A stretch of 64,000 bases of DNA from Polyangium sp. 15x6. Lineage in GTDB: Bacteria > Myxococcota_A > Polyangia > Polyangiales > Polyangiaceae. Of the stretch, positions 16,555-25,534 are shown piece after piece; position 1 is the first letter of the stretch, and every line of letters begins with the position of its first letter. The DNA lies in assembly GCF_029960785.1 (NCBI RefSeq), contig NZ_JASBQE010000044.1:1-64000 (forward strand), written 5' to 3'. Under the pieces are notes generated by a model. It had not been told where the DNA came from, did not search any database, and saw only the letters and a list, made by a program, of their open reading frames with translations. The position numbers and the translations under genes are program-made.

Positions 16555-19500
16555 TCAGGACCGCCGGCGTGCGCGGCCCATGGCGTAGGCGATGCCGCTC
16601 TGGAGCGTCCCTTTGGTCACGAGCGCGGCGAGGTCCAGGTCGAGATCCACGATCGCGCGCGCGAAATCCGGGCGCATGCCCGTCAGGACGACCTCGGCGC
16701 CGATCAGGCGGAGCGCGCTCGCCGATTGGAGGAGCGCGCCGGCCGCGCGCGCGTCCACGCGCTTCATCCCCGTCACGTCGATGATGACCGTGCGCGCCCC
16801 GTGCTGCTGGGTTCCGTGGAGGACCGCGTTCATCATTGCCTCGGCGCGTTGCGTGTCCATCGTCCCGATGAGCGGGAGCACGAGGATCTCCTCGGTGATC
16901 GGGATGAGCGGCGTCGAGAGCTCCTCGAGCCGCGCGCTTTGCATCTGGATCATCTCCTCCTGAAGCGCGGCGCGCGCGGTCTCCGCCTGCGCGCGCTCCT
17001 CGAGCTCCCGCTCCAGGCGCTCCTTGGCCGCGGAGAGCTCCTCGGTGCGGCGGGCGATTCCCTGCTCGAGGTGCTGGTTGAGCTCCCGGAGCTCGGCGCT
17101 CACCGATTGCAGCCGCTCATAAAGCATCGCGTTCTCGATGGAGATGACCGCCTGCGCGCAGAGCATCTGCAAGAACTCGAGCCGCTCCTCGGCGAACGCG
17201 CCTGCGGTGCGGTTGTGCTCGAGGTACAGGACGCCGCGACAGCGGCCCTGGTGGGTCAGCGCGACGGCGAGCACGCTCTGGGGAGCGGCGCTCCTCACGT
17301 GAGCGTCGGCCGCGAAACGCGGGTCGCGCGTGGCGCTCTCCAGCACCAGCGGCTCTTGCGTGCGCGCCACGTAGCGGACGATGGATTGGGCCAGATCCGC
17401 GCGCGCTTCGAGGGGCGTGTCGAGCCGGGACTCCACGAGATCCGGGCTGACCTGGAACCGTGCCTCGACGACCCACGTTCCGCCCCGATCGAGGATCAGA
17501 AAGCCACGCTCCGCCCCGGCATTGGCGAGGATGATGCGCATCAGCCGCTCGATGAGCTGAGCGAGGACGATCTCGCTGGAGAGCGCCTGCGCGGCGCGAA
17601 CGGCGGTCGTCAGGTCGAGCAGCTTGCCGACCGTCGACCGGGCCGTGATGCTCGTCGAGCCTATTTCGACGGCAGGGGCGGGCGTGCGGTCCGGCGCATG
17701 CAAAAGGGCCCTGTATTTTCTCTCGAGCTGCGCGACCTTGACCGAGGCACCCCAGCGGAGGTAGCCATAATGGGCCTCGGTCAAATACGTGCGGGCATTC
17801 TTCGATTGTCCCCGCCCGAGGAAGAAGAGGCCGTAGAGCTCGTTCGCGATCGCCTCGTCCTGCGGGAAGCCGTGCTCGCCGGCCAGCGCGATGGCCTGCT
17901 CGTAGGCGTCCATGGCTTCACTGGGGCGCCCTTCGAGCCGCGCGATCTCCGCCGCGACGAGGGCGTGCCGGTGGGCCGTGTTCTCCGGGCAGGCGTCCGC
18001 GAGCGAGGAGAGTTTGTCCCGGTAACGGGCGAGTCGATCGAGGAGGCGCGGCCGGTCTTCGGACTTCGTATCCGGGTGAACCGCGGCGAGCACGAGGCTC
18101 GCATAAAATGGCAGATCCGTCGGCCAGTGATGCCCCACGACCGCCCCCGCGCCCTCCTCGGCGCTCTCGATGAGCGGCAGCGCCGCTTCGGGACGGTCGT
18201 GCAGGAAGAGCGTGAGCGTCTTGTACGTGAAATAGAGGACCCGGACAAACCCCATCATGACCGGATCGAGGCCCGCGATCCACGCCCCCTCGTCGAACGT
18301 CCCGTCGCTGAAGGACGTGGGGCTCTCGGTGTCTCCACGCATGCAGGCGATCGCCTGCTCGACGGCGAGGAGCTGTGCGCTCGACATCGGGTTCTGGATC
18401 CGCTTCAGGATGGCGCTGCTGCGATGCGCCTCGGCGGTCACGACGTCGAGCGGCTCGCCCTGCCGAAAGAGTGTCACCGGGACGAAGACGCACGCGAACG
18501 AGCCATAAACGAGCTCTCCCGACTGGAGGCTCAGCTGCCGGGCCCGCGCGAAGTGCGGGACCACCCGCCGCAGCGGATGCGCATAACCGGCGAACGTCGC
18601 GAACGACTGGGTCACCTTGCAGAGGAGCGCCGGGTCGCCGTGCGCCTCGGCGAGCCTGAGCCCGACCTCGCCGAAGACGCGGCTCTCGGCATAACGCCCG
18701 AGCGCCCCGGCCAAATAGAACCCGTACGACACATAGGACTGAGCGGTCGGGCCGCAATGGCCACGCGTCATCCCGCGCAAGGTCTGCGTGGCGAGGACCA
18801 GCTTCCAGAACCGGATGTCGATGCAGTACGCAGGGACCAGCAGATCAGGGAGGATCCGGGCCGCCGCGAGCTCCTCGGGATCCGTGAGCTCAGGCGACGC
18901 GAGGAGCGCGCGGGCGCCCCCATCCGCGAGGAGGTGATCGATCCGCTCGGCCTCGCGCGTCGCAATTTCCTCCGCCTCCTCCGGGGTCCGGGGGAGGTCG
19001 ACGCCGAGTAGCGCGAGGCCCGCGCGCCCCGCGTCCATCGCCTCGGAGAACCGCCCGAGCGAGGTGTACATGATGGCCCGCAGGCCATACACGTCCGCGC
19101 GCTGCCACGCGCGGCCGGCCTGCCCGAGGATGAGGTCGATGAGCGTGTCGGCCTGGGCGGTGCGCCCCGCCATGGCCTCGCACTCCGCCTGATCCCGGAC
19201 GAGCGAGAACGTCAGATCGTCTTCGTCGATCCACCCCTCGTCGTGGATCAGGGCGACGCCCGCCGCGAGGAAGGCCGCCGCCTCGCTGTACGCTCCTTGG
19301 CCCTTCGCGGCCCGGCCGGCCTGCAGGTCGAGCCGCGCGACCGCCCGCCTCTCTTCGCCGTCCTGGAGGTGAGCGGCGCCCGCATTGAGCTGGCGGGCCG
19401 CGTCGAAGAGCTCCTCGGGCCGCGCGCCCTCGCCGAGCGCACGACGGAGCCGCCGTCCAATCCGCAGGTGAACCCCGGCCCGGACCTCGGCGGGCGCCAG

Positions 19501-21648
19501 CGCGTACGCCGCCTGTTCGACGCGATCGTGCAGGAATCGATAACGTGCATTGATCGCGGTATCCCCGTCCGCGACGGCCCCGTCCGCGGTATCGAAGCCG
19601 AAAGCGACGCTCGGTACCTCGCCGTCCTCCGACGTCGGCAGGAGCAGGTAATCCTGATCCAGGGGCACGATGAACCCCTCCCGGAGCGCGGGCCATAACG
19701 AGGCGGCCACGCGGCCCGGGGGCTCGTCGGCGATCGCATGCAGCGTCGCCAGGTCGAACTCGCGGCCGACGCACGCCGCGATGGATAGAATCCGCTGGGC
19801 GCGCAGATCGAGCTGACCGAGGCGCGCGGCCATGAGATCGGCCACGTTGTCCGCGATCGGCGCCGCCGCGATGGCCGCGTCGTCCCACGTCCATCTCCCC
19901 TCGGCTCGATCCGCGCGAAAGAGGCCGTCGCGATGGAGCGTGAGGAGGAGCTGCGAGAGGAAGAACGGATTGCCGCCCGTCTTTGCCCTGAGCTGCCCGG
20001 CGAGCGTCCGGAGGCGCTCCGGATCGCTCCGCGGGAGTGTGTCCCCGAGGAGCCTCACGACGCTCTCCTCGTCGAGCGGACGGATCGCGAGCTCCGTCGG
20101 GGTCACGCCCTGCTTCCGGATCTCGCGCAGCGTCATTCGAAGCGGGTGCGTGTCGTCCACCTCGGTGTCCCGATAGGCACCGAGGAGCACGACGGCACTG
20201 CCGGCCGGGTCCGTCGTGAGCAGGCGCATGAGCCAGAGCGATGCGGCGTCGGCCCATTGCAGATCGTCGATGAAGAAGACGAGCAGGCGCTGCGGGCTGG
20301 AGAGGGCGCGGACGAAGCTCTGCATCAGCATCCCGAGCCTGTTCTGCGCCTCGACGGGGCCCGCGGGGGGGGCAGGGGGCTGAGGGCCGATGACGCGCTC
20401 GAGCTCGGGGACGAGGTCGATGAGGAGCGAGCCGCCCTCGCCGAGCGCCGCGAGAAGCGCGCTCCGGCGCTCCGCGAACCGATCCGGCGGCTCGCGGAGC
20501 ACGCCTTTCACGAGCTCGCGGAAAAGCTGGGTGAACGCGCTGAATGGCATATCGCGGCGCAGCGCGTCGAATTTGCCGGCGACGAGCTGGCCCCCTCGAA
20601 GCGCGAGGATGCGCTGCACCTCCTGGACGAGCACCGATTTGCCGGCACCCGCCGCGCCCGCGAGGAGGACGAGCTCCGCCCCGCCGTGGCTCATCTTGTC
20701 GAACGTCGAAAGGAGGGCCGCGACTTCGGCTTCGCGCCCGTAGAGCTTCTCCGGAATGGTGAGCGTATCGCGGATGTCCCTGCGCCCGAGCTCGAACGGC
20801 TCGATGGCGCCGCCGGCGTCGAGCGCCGCGACGCACCTCGAGAGGTCGCCCGCGAGCGCGGCGGCCTGCTGATAACGGTCCTCCGCGGCCTTGGCGAGGA
20901 GCTTCATCACGATCGCCGACAGGACTTCCGGGATCCCGCGCCGCCGCTCGTGAGGGGGCGTGGGCATCCTCGCGGTGTGGCTGTGCACCAGATCGATGGG
21001 GTCCTGCTCGTCGAACGGCGGGGCGCCGGTCAGCATCTCGTAGATCGTGGCGCCGAGGGAGTAGAGATCCGCGCGGGAGTCCACCGTGCGTCGGAGGAGG
21101 CCCGTCTGCTCGGGGGCGATATAGGCGAGCGTCCCTTCAAGGAACGCGTGGCCCCCTGCGGGTGCGCTCTCGTGGGACAGGAGCGTGGCGATGCCGAAAT
21201 CGATGAGCCGGACGTCGGAGGGGCCCTCCCCCACGAGGACATTGTTCGGGTTGACGTCTTTGTGGATGACGCCGCGCGCATGGACGCCGTCGAGGATCCG
21301 CGCGAGCGCGAGCGCGATGTCGAGGCAGGCGCGGAGCTCGAGCGGGCCGCGTCGCAGGCGGAGAGCGAGCGACGCGCTGCCGGTGTCCTCCAGGACGAGC
21401 GCGAGGCCGGCGCCGTATCGGAGGAGCGCGTGGGTCTTGAGGATGCCCGGGCCCTCCAGCATGCGCAGGATGGTGTGCTCGTGGCGTAACCTGGCCAGCT
21501 CGCGCGGGTGCGGGCGCTCCCCCCTCGTCACCTTGAGCACGACAGGAGCACCGTCGTTGTCCCGGATGCCACGGAAAAGGGCCATCCCCGGCCCCTCGTG
21601 AATCTTATCGAATCCAGAATAATTGGGGATGAAGAGCGTGGCGTCCAT
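16555..21648 (-). CDS. Multidomain Ser/Thr kinase - AAA ATPase - TPR - GAF - STAS signalling protein
   Basis: 1697 aa. Residues 1-275 form a protein kinase domain with Lys39, the catalytic loop HKDVNPNN (129-136) and DFG (150-152), so it looks active. Next is an AAA/predicted-ATPase domain with Walker A GAAGAGKS (331-338) and Walker B FFIDDLQWAD (about 460). A long helical TPR-like region (about 780-1330) follows, then a GAF domain (about 1380-1520), a coiled coil, and a C-terminal STAS domain (about 1580-1690, with VIIDVTGMKRVDARAAGAL) of the RsbR/RsbS kind. This is the plan of the large PknB-AAA-GAF proteins common in myxobacteria and cyanobacteria. Soluble, no membrane segments. The start at 21648 places the kinase at the N-terminus; an in-frame GTG at 21699 is possible. 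Confidence 0.9.
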   Translation of the reverse strand: MDATLFIPNYSGFDKIHEGPGMALFRGIRDNDGAPVVLKVTRGERPHPRELARLRHEHTILRMLEGPGILKTHALLRYGAGLALVLEDTGSASLALRLRRGPLELRACLDIALALARILDGVHARGVIHKDVNPNNVLVGEGPSDVRLIDFGIATLLSHESAPAGGHAFLEGTLAYIAPEQTGLLRRTVDSRADLYSLGATIYEMLTGAPPFDEQDPIDLVHSHTARMPTPPHERRRGIPEVLSAIVMKLLAKAAEDRYQQAAALAGDLSRCVAALDAGGAIEPFELGRRDIRDTLTIPEKLYGREAEVAALLSTFDKMSHGGAELVLLAGAAGAGKSVLVQEVQRILALRGGQLVAGKFDALRRDMPFSAFTQLFRELVKGVLREPPDRFAERRSALLAALGEGGSLLIDLVPELERVIGPQPPAPPAGPVEAQNRLGMLMQSFVRALSSPQRLLVFFIDDLQWADAASLWLMRLLTTDPAGSAVVLLGAYRDTEVDDTHPLRMTLREIRKQGVTPTELAIRPLDEESVVRLLGDTLPRSDPERLRTLAGQLRAKTGGNPFFLSQLLLTLHRDGLFRADRAEGRWTWDDAAIAAAPIADNVADLMAARLGQLDLRAQRILSIAACVGREFDLATLHAIADEPPGRVAASLWPALREGFIVPLDQDYLLLPTSEDGEVPSVAFGFDTADGAVADGDTAINARYRFLHDRVEQAAYALAPAEVRAGVHLRIGRRLRRALGEGARPEELFDAARQLNAGAAHLQDGEERRAVARLDLQAGRAAKGQGAYSEAAAFLAAGVALIHDEGWIDEDDLTFSLVRDQAECEAMAGRTAQADTLIDLILGQAGRAWQRADVYGLRAIMYTSLGRFSEAMDAGRAGLALLGVDLPRTPEEAEEIATREAERIDHLLADGGARALLASPELTDPEELAAARILPDLLVPAYCIDIRFWKLVLATQTLRGMTRGHCGPTAQSYVSYGFYLAGALGRYAESRVFGEVGLRLAEAHGDPALLCKVTQSFATFAGYAHPLRRVVPHFARARQLSLQSGELVYGSFACVFVPVTLFRQGEPLDVVTAEAHRSSAILKRIQNPMSSAQLLAVEQAIACMRGDTESPTSFSDGTFDEGAWIAGLDPVMMGFVRVLYFTYKTLTLFLHDRPEAALPLIESAEEGAGAVVGHHWPTDLPFYASLVLAAVHPDTKSEDRPRLLDRLARYRDKLSSLADACPENTAHRHALVAAEIARLEGRPSEAMDAYEQAIALAGEHGFPQDEAIANELYGLFFLGRGQSKNARTYLTEAHYGYLRWGASVKVAQLERKYRALLHAPDRTPAPAVEIGSTSITARSTVGKLLDLTTAVRAAQALSSEIVLAQLIERLMRIILANAGAERGFLILDRGGTWVVEARFQVSPDLVESRLDTPLEARADLAQSIVRYVARTQEPLVLESATRDPRFAADAHVRSAAPQSVLAVALTHQGRCRGVLYLEHNRTAGAFAEERLEFLQMLCAQAVISIENAMLYERLQSVSAELRELNQHLEQGIARRTEELSAAKERLERELEERAQAETARAALQEEMIQMQSARLEELSTPLIPITEEILVLPLIGTMDTQRAEAMMNAVLHGTQQHGARTVIIDVTGMKRVDARAAGALLQSASALRLIGAEVVLTGMRPDFARAIVDLDLDLAALVTKGTLQSGIAYAMGRARRRS

Positions 21649-22000
21649 GGGAGAGCGTTGCCCTTTCGGCCCGAAACGTTGAGGGGGCGAGGGTTTCACA
21701 ACGCTGAATATTCGTCAACGCCGACCTGTGTCCGAAATTTCGTGTTCGGGCGGCCCATGGAAGATAACGACACCGAGCGTCGCAAAGAATGCTGCGGTGC
21801 GCCACTTCGGTGAAACCGAATCCCGGTCAAACAATGTCCGGACCGCGTGATTCCATTTGCCGCGGGCGCCATGGACGGTGCTATCATATCGATATCTCGC
21901 GCGCGCTGGCTCCGTTGTGGATGGCGCATGACCGCGCGGGTTGTCATGCGCGTCGGCGCCTGCGGGATTGATGTCAACATCCGATGTCATGAGGTGACCC
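21649..22000. other. Divergent intergenic region
   Basis: About 350 bases between the kinase (minus) and the NTF2-like gene (plus). It contains the palindrome ATATCGATAT (21886-21895), a perfect 9-bp inverted repeat (21924-21951) and a short inverted repeat GATGT-CA-ACATC (21970-21981) just before the downstream ribosome binding site. No protein-coding signal is seen. It probably holds promoters and regulator sites for one or both genes. Confidence 0.5.
21924..21951. promoter_or_regulatory. Inverted repeat GCGCATGAC-N10-GTCATGCGC, candidate operator
   Basis: Two perfectly complementary 9-base arms are separated by 10 bases, centred about 63 bases upstream of the NTF2-like start codon. The arm length and one-turn spacing fit a dimeric DNA-binding protein; an mRNA hairpin is the alternative. 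Which regulator would bind is unknown. Confidence 0.4.
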
Positions 22001-22459
22001 ATGTCCGGAAAAGCTCAAATCAGGCAAAAGCTCGAGATCCACGATCTCGTCGCCAGGTTCGCCGATCTCGTGAACCGCAAGGCGATGAACGAAATGCACC
22101 ACCTCTTCACGCCGGACGCGGTGCTCGACATTACCGGCTTCCAGCACATCGTCGGTCGCAATAACATCATCACGTTCCTGACCGACATCTTGAGCCTCTG
22201 GAGCGGTATCGTTCAGGCGGTCCATTCCGGCACCGTCGAGCTCCTGCCGGGCACGCACCCCAAGCAGGCCACGGGGCGCTGGTACCTGACCGAGTTCGGC
22301 GTGAAGGAGGGCGTCGATACCTATGTGGGCGGCGTCTACAGCGATGATTACGTGCGGACGGCGAGCGGATTCCGGTTCACCCGGCGTCGCTTCGATCTCC
22401 TTTACATGCGCGCCGGGGCGACCGTCACGGCCCAGGCGTTCCCCTCCGACCTGCCCTGA
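22001..22459 (+). CDS. SnoaL/NTF2-like nuclear transport factor 2 family protein
   Basis: 152 aa, no signal peptide. It shows the typical SnoaL_4-like start (IHDLVARFADLVNRKAMNEMHHLFTPDAVLDITG) and the W-Y-L-T-E-F and R-R-F-D-L-L-Y strands of the cone fold. GAGGTGA lies just upstream of the ATG. Members of this superfamily are dehydratases, isomerases, hydroxylases or ligand-binding proteins; the specific activity is not predictable. It is followed directly by a strong hairpin, so it is probably a monocistronic unit. Confidence 0.85.
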   Translation: MSGKAQIRQKLEIHDLVARFADLVNRKAMNEMHHLFTPDAVLDITGFQHIVGRNNIITFLTDILSLWSGIVQAVHSGTVELLPGTHPKQATGRWYLTEFGVKEGVDTYVGGVYSDDYVRTASGFRFTRRRFDLLYMRAGATVTAQAFPSDLP

Positions 22460-22462
22460 AGA

Positions 22463-22509
22463 GCGGAGCCGCCAGGACGATGTCCGGAATCGTGTCCTGG
22501 CGGCTCCGC
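22463..22509 (+). terminator. Perfect 16-bp hairpin after the NTF2-like gene
   Basis: The arms GCGGAGCCGCCAGGAC (22463-22478) and GTCCTGGCGGCTCCGC (22494-22509) are fully complementary around a 15-base loop. It starts 4 bases after the stop codon and ends 26 bases before the next gene. There is no T-run, which is usual for terminators in GC-rich genomes, so intrinsic termination is likely but not certain. Confidence 0.65.
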
Positions 22510-22534
22510 GCGGCGGATTGTACGGTGGCGCTCG

Positions 22535-23320
22535 ATGACGACGACGTTTTCCGCCACGACCTACAACGTGCTCGCGCAATGCTACGTGCGTCCCGATCGC
22601 TACCGGAGCTCGCCGGCCGACGCGCTCGAGCCCACCTCCCGCCGCGCCCGCCTGCTCGCGCATATCGATGCGCTCGGGTCCGACCTCCTGTGCCTGCAGG
22701 AGGTCGAGCCCGACCTGTACGCGGCGCTGCGCGCCCGCCTCGATTCGACCCACGCCAGTGCCTATGCGCAGCGGGCGGGCCGCCGCGAGGGCTCAGCCCT
22801 GTTCGCCCGTCGCGCGGTGTTCGCGTGGCACGGGCACGACGTGCTGCACTTTGCCGCGCACCGTCCCGGCGACGACGACCTCGCGTTGATCGCGCGTCTC
22901 ACCATCGATGCCCGGCCGCTCCACGTCGCGACGACCCACCTGACCTGGCAGCCCGACGGCACGGCGCCCGACGAGCACCTCGGGCGCCGTCAGCTGCTCG
23001 AGCTCCTTGCCTACCGCGACGCCGCCCCGGCCGACGTCACCTGGCTCGTCGCGGGCGATTTCAACGCGGTCTCACAGAGCTCCGTGCTCGCCTCGGCCTA
23101 CGAGCGCGGTCTCGCCGAGAGCTGCCGCGCGCAGCGGCCGTGGGACACGACCGCAATCAATGGCCGCCCGCGCAAGATCGACTACCTGCTCCACTCCGCA
23201 GGCCGGCTCGACCCGCGCCCCGGCGTCCTCCCCAGGCTCGGCCGCGACACCGTGATGCCGTCCGTGAGTGAGCCGTCGGATCACCTGCCGCTGACGGTCG
23301 CCTTCACCCTCATCTCCTAG
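22535..23320 (+). CDS. Endonuclease/exonuclease/phosphatase (EEP) family hydrolase
   Basis: 261 aa. The EEP-fold motifs appear in order: TYNVLAQ (about 9-15), CLQEVE with the metal-binding Glu, the THL strand, GDFNA with catalytic Asp/Asn, and the C-terminal SDHLPL with the catalytic His. The TYNVLAQCYV opening is like CCR4/nocturnin/angel-type phosphodiesterases. No signal peptide is seen, so it is probably cytoplasmic. Substrate (nucleic acid, nucleotide or phospholipid) cannot be decided. It sits alone after the hairpin. Confidence 0.88.
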   Translation: MTTTFSATTYNVLAQCYVRPDRYRSSPADALEPTSRRARLLAHIDALGSDLLCLQEVEPDLYAALRARLDSTHASAYAQRAGRREGSALFARRAVFAWHGHDVLHFAAHRPGDDDLALIARLTIDARPLHVATTHLTWQPDGTAPDEHLGRRQLLELLAYRDAAPADVTWLVAGDFNAVSQSSVLASAYERGLAESCRAQRPWDTTAINGRPRKIDYLLHSAGRLDPRPGVLPRLGRDTVMPSVSEPSDHLPLTVAFTLIS

Positions 23321-23487
23321 CCTGGAACATCGATGCCGCGTGCCGCACCCCGAGGCGGCTCGTATTGCGCCGCTCCCGGGGGATTGTGGACCTCGAGAGG
23401 AAACCAGCCAGGCGAGCGTGCATCCCGGCCTTATCGGCATGTGACGAGCCGTCGTGTATAGTCGGCTCGCCACGGAGGAGGATACGG

Positions 23488-25497
23488 GTGACGAGCATTC
23501 ATCTTGCACGAAGGGTCGGAGCGTCGTTCGTCGCGGCGAAGTATATGGCGTTGTTCACGCTGACTGCAGCGGTCGCATGCGGCGGCACCGACGGCACGAC
23601 CAACACGACGGGAAGCGCGGCCGGCGGCATGGGCGGGGCCGGCGGTATGGGCGGCATGGGCGGGGCCGGCGGTATGGGCGGGGCCGGCGGCATGGGCGGG
23701 GCCGGCGGCGCGATGGTCGATTTCTGCGGCGACCCTCCGCCCGCGGAGAGCGTCACGTCGGACGCGGCGTGCCAGTTCACGGCTCCGCCAGGCGAGCTCG
23801 ATCCCGTCGTGAAATGGCGCAAGGACACATTCGACGTCGCCCCCGGGTACAACCAGGTCATCGTGACGCCGGTCGTCGGCAACCTCAATGACGACAACGG
23901 AGATGGTCACGTCGACGCGAAGGACATCCCCGACATCGTATTCACCGCGTATACCGGCCCCACGGGATGGTTCGGCGATGGGTACCTTCGCGCGATCTCG
24001 GGCAAGGACGGCGCGGAGATCTGGAGCGTGCCCGGACCGCGGGGCGCTGCGGGCGTGGCCATCGGTGACGTGGATCGAAACGGCTCGCCCGAGGTGTACA
24101 CGATCGACAATGGGGGCCATTTACTCGCGTTCGATCACCTCGGGACGCCCCTCTGGAGCTGCCCCGCCGGCGTCGGAGCGTATGCGTATCCTGCCATCGC
24201 CGACGCCGACGGTACGGGGAACGCCGAGATCCTGGCGGGGAGCACCGTCTGCACCAGTGACGGGCAGGTGATGGTGAAAACGGCCCTCGCGCACGACTGG
24301 TATTTCGGTGTCCTCGACTTCCACAGCCCCACGTCGTTCTTCGTCGATCTCGATCAGGACGGCACCATGGAAATCGTGAGCGGCGTGGGCGCGAGCCGGC
24401 TGGACGGGTCGACGCTGTGGACCGGGCCGGGCGGACATGCCGCCGTGGCCAATTTCGACATCCCGGGCGCGGATCCAGGAAAGCCCGAGGTCGTCGTCAT
24501 TCATGCCGGCACGGTGTCCATCCTGCATCCGGGCGACGGAACCACGATATGGAGCCGCTCCGGGGTGCTCGACGCCCATGGCGGTCCGCCGACCGTCGCC
24601 GATTTCGACGGTGATGGGAAACCCGAGATCGGCGTCGCAGCGAGCTCGGTGTACGCGGTGCTGGATCCGGAGGACGCTGACGGGGTCCTCTGGACGGCTC
24701 CCATCCAGGACAACACCTCGTACGTCACGGGCTCGTCCGTCTTCGATTTCAATGGCGACAACAAAGCGGAGGTGGTCTACGCGGACGAGCAGACCTTGTG
24801 GATTTTCGATGGATCCACGGGCAACGTCGTCGCGCAGATGTCCGAGCACGTGAGCGCGACGTATCACGAGTATCCCGTCATGGCGGACGTCGACGCCGAC
24901 GGCCACGCGGACATCGTCCTCGCGTCCAACAACGGGTATTTCGCCGGACCGTGGACGGGCATCACCGTGCTGTCGGGCGCTGGCAACGACTGGGCCACGG
25001 GCCGGCCCGTCTGGAATCAGCACGCCTACCACATCACGAACGTGGGCGACGACCTTCGTATCCCTGCGAAGGAGACGCCTCACTGGCTCGGACGCAACTC
25101 GTTCCGCGAGGGCGGCTTCAGCGCGCTCGGCGCGCTCGTCGCGCCGGACCTCGTCCCCGTCGTATTGGCGAGCTGCAGCGAGAGCTGCCCCGCGTCGGGC
25201 CGGCTCGTCTTCCGCGTGGAAAACCGAGGCGCCGGCGCCGCGCCGGTGGGGCTCTCGTGGGCCATTCAAGGCGTGGCAGGAGATGGAACGAGGACCTTGC
25301 TCGCGTCGGGCAAGCTCGACGAACCGCTCGCGCCGGGTTGGTCCTCGAAGCCCCTGGAATCGATCGTCGAGGCCAGCGCGGCCGCGGGGTTCGTGAGCCT
25401 CGTGCTCTCGGTCGACGAGGATGGCGCCGGCAATGCAATCGCAAGCGAATGCGTGGAGAACAACAACGAGCTCACGCTTTCGGCGATCTGCCCATGA
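23488..25497 (+). CDS. FG-GAP/VCBS-repeat lipoprotein with Gly-Met stalk
   Basis: 669 aa. The GTG start at 23488 is supported by the strong ribosome binding site GGAGGAGG about 7 bases upstream. It gives a signal peptide ending in the lipobox TAAVAC, so the protein is probably lipidated. A stalk of alternating GGM/GGA triplets (residues about 45-75) follows. Then come FG-GAP/VCBS propeller repeats with Asp-rich calcium-binding loops (NDDNGDGHVDAKDIPD, DVDRNGSPEVY, DFDGDGKPEIG, DVDADGHADIV). A C-terminal domain of about 120 residues resembles CARDB (VFRVENRGAGAAP). Such myxobacterial proteins are surface-exposed, probably adhesion or binding proteins. No catalytic motif. Confidence 0.88.
   Translation: MTSIHLARRVGASFVAAKYMALFTLTAAVACGGTDGTTNTTGSAAGGMGGAGGMGGMGGAGGMGGAGGMGGAGGAMVDFCGDPPPAESVTSDAACQFTAPPGELDPVVKWRKDTFDVAPGYNQVIVTPVVGNLNDDNGDGHVDAKDIPDIVFTAYTGPTGWFGDGYLRAISGKDGAEIWSVPGPRGAAGVAIGDVDRNGSPEVYTIDNGGHLLAFDHLGTPLWSCPAGVGAYAYPAIADADGTGNAEILAGSTVCTSDGQVMVKTALAHDWYFGVLDFHSPTSFFVDLDQDGTMEIVSGVGASRLDGSTLWTGPGGHAAVANFDIPGADPGKPEVVVIHAGTVSILHPGDGTTIWSRSGVLDAHGGPPTVADFDGDGKPEIGVAASSVYAVLDPEDADGVLWTAPIQDNTSYVTGSSVFDFNGDNKAEVVYADEQTLWIFDGSTGNVVAQMSEHVSATYHEYPVMADVDADGHADIVLASNNGYFAGPWTGITVLSGAGNDWATGRPVWNQHAYHITNVGDDLRIPAKETPHWLGRNSFREGGFSALGALVAPDLVPVVLASCSESCPASGRLVFRVENRGAGAAPVGLSWAIQGVAGDGTRTLLASGKLDEPLAPGWSSKPLESIVEASAAAGFVSLVLSVDEDGAGNAIASECVENNNELTLSAICP
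23623..23712 (+). repeat. 18-bp coding repeat, Gly-Met stalk
   Basis: Imperfect tandem units around GGCATGGGCGGGGCCGGC encode GMGGAG-type hexapeptides in the lipoprotein, between the lipid anchor and the propeller. All units are multiples of 3, so copy-number changes keep the frame. Confidence 0.75.
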
Positions 25498-25534
25498 ACT
25501 GGCGCGGCGACGCCGATGCGCCGGGCCGCTCCGT

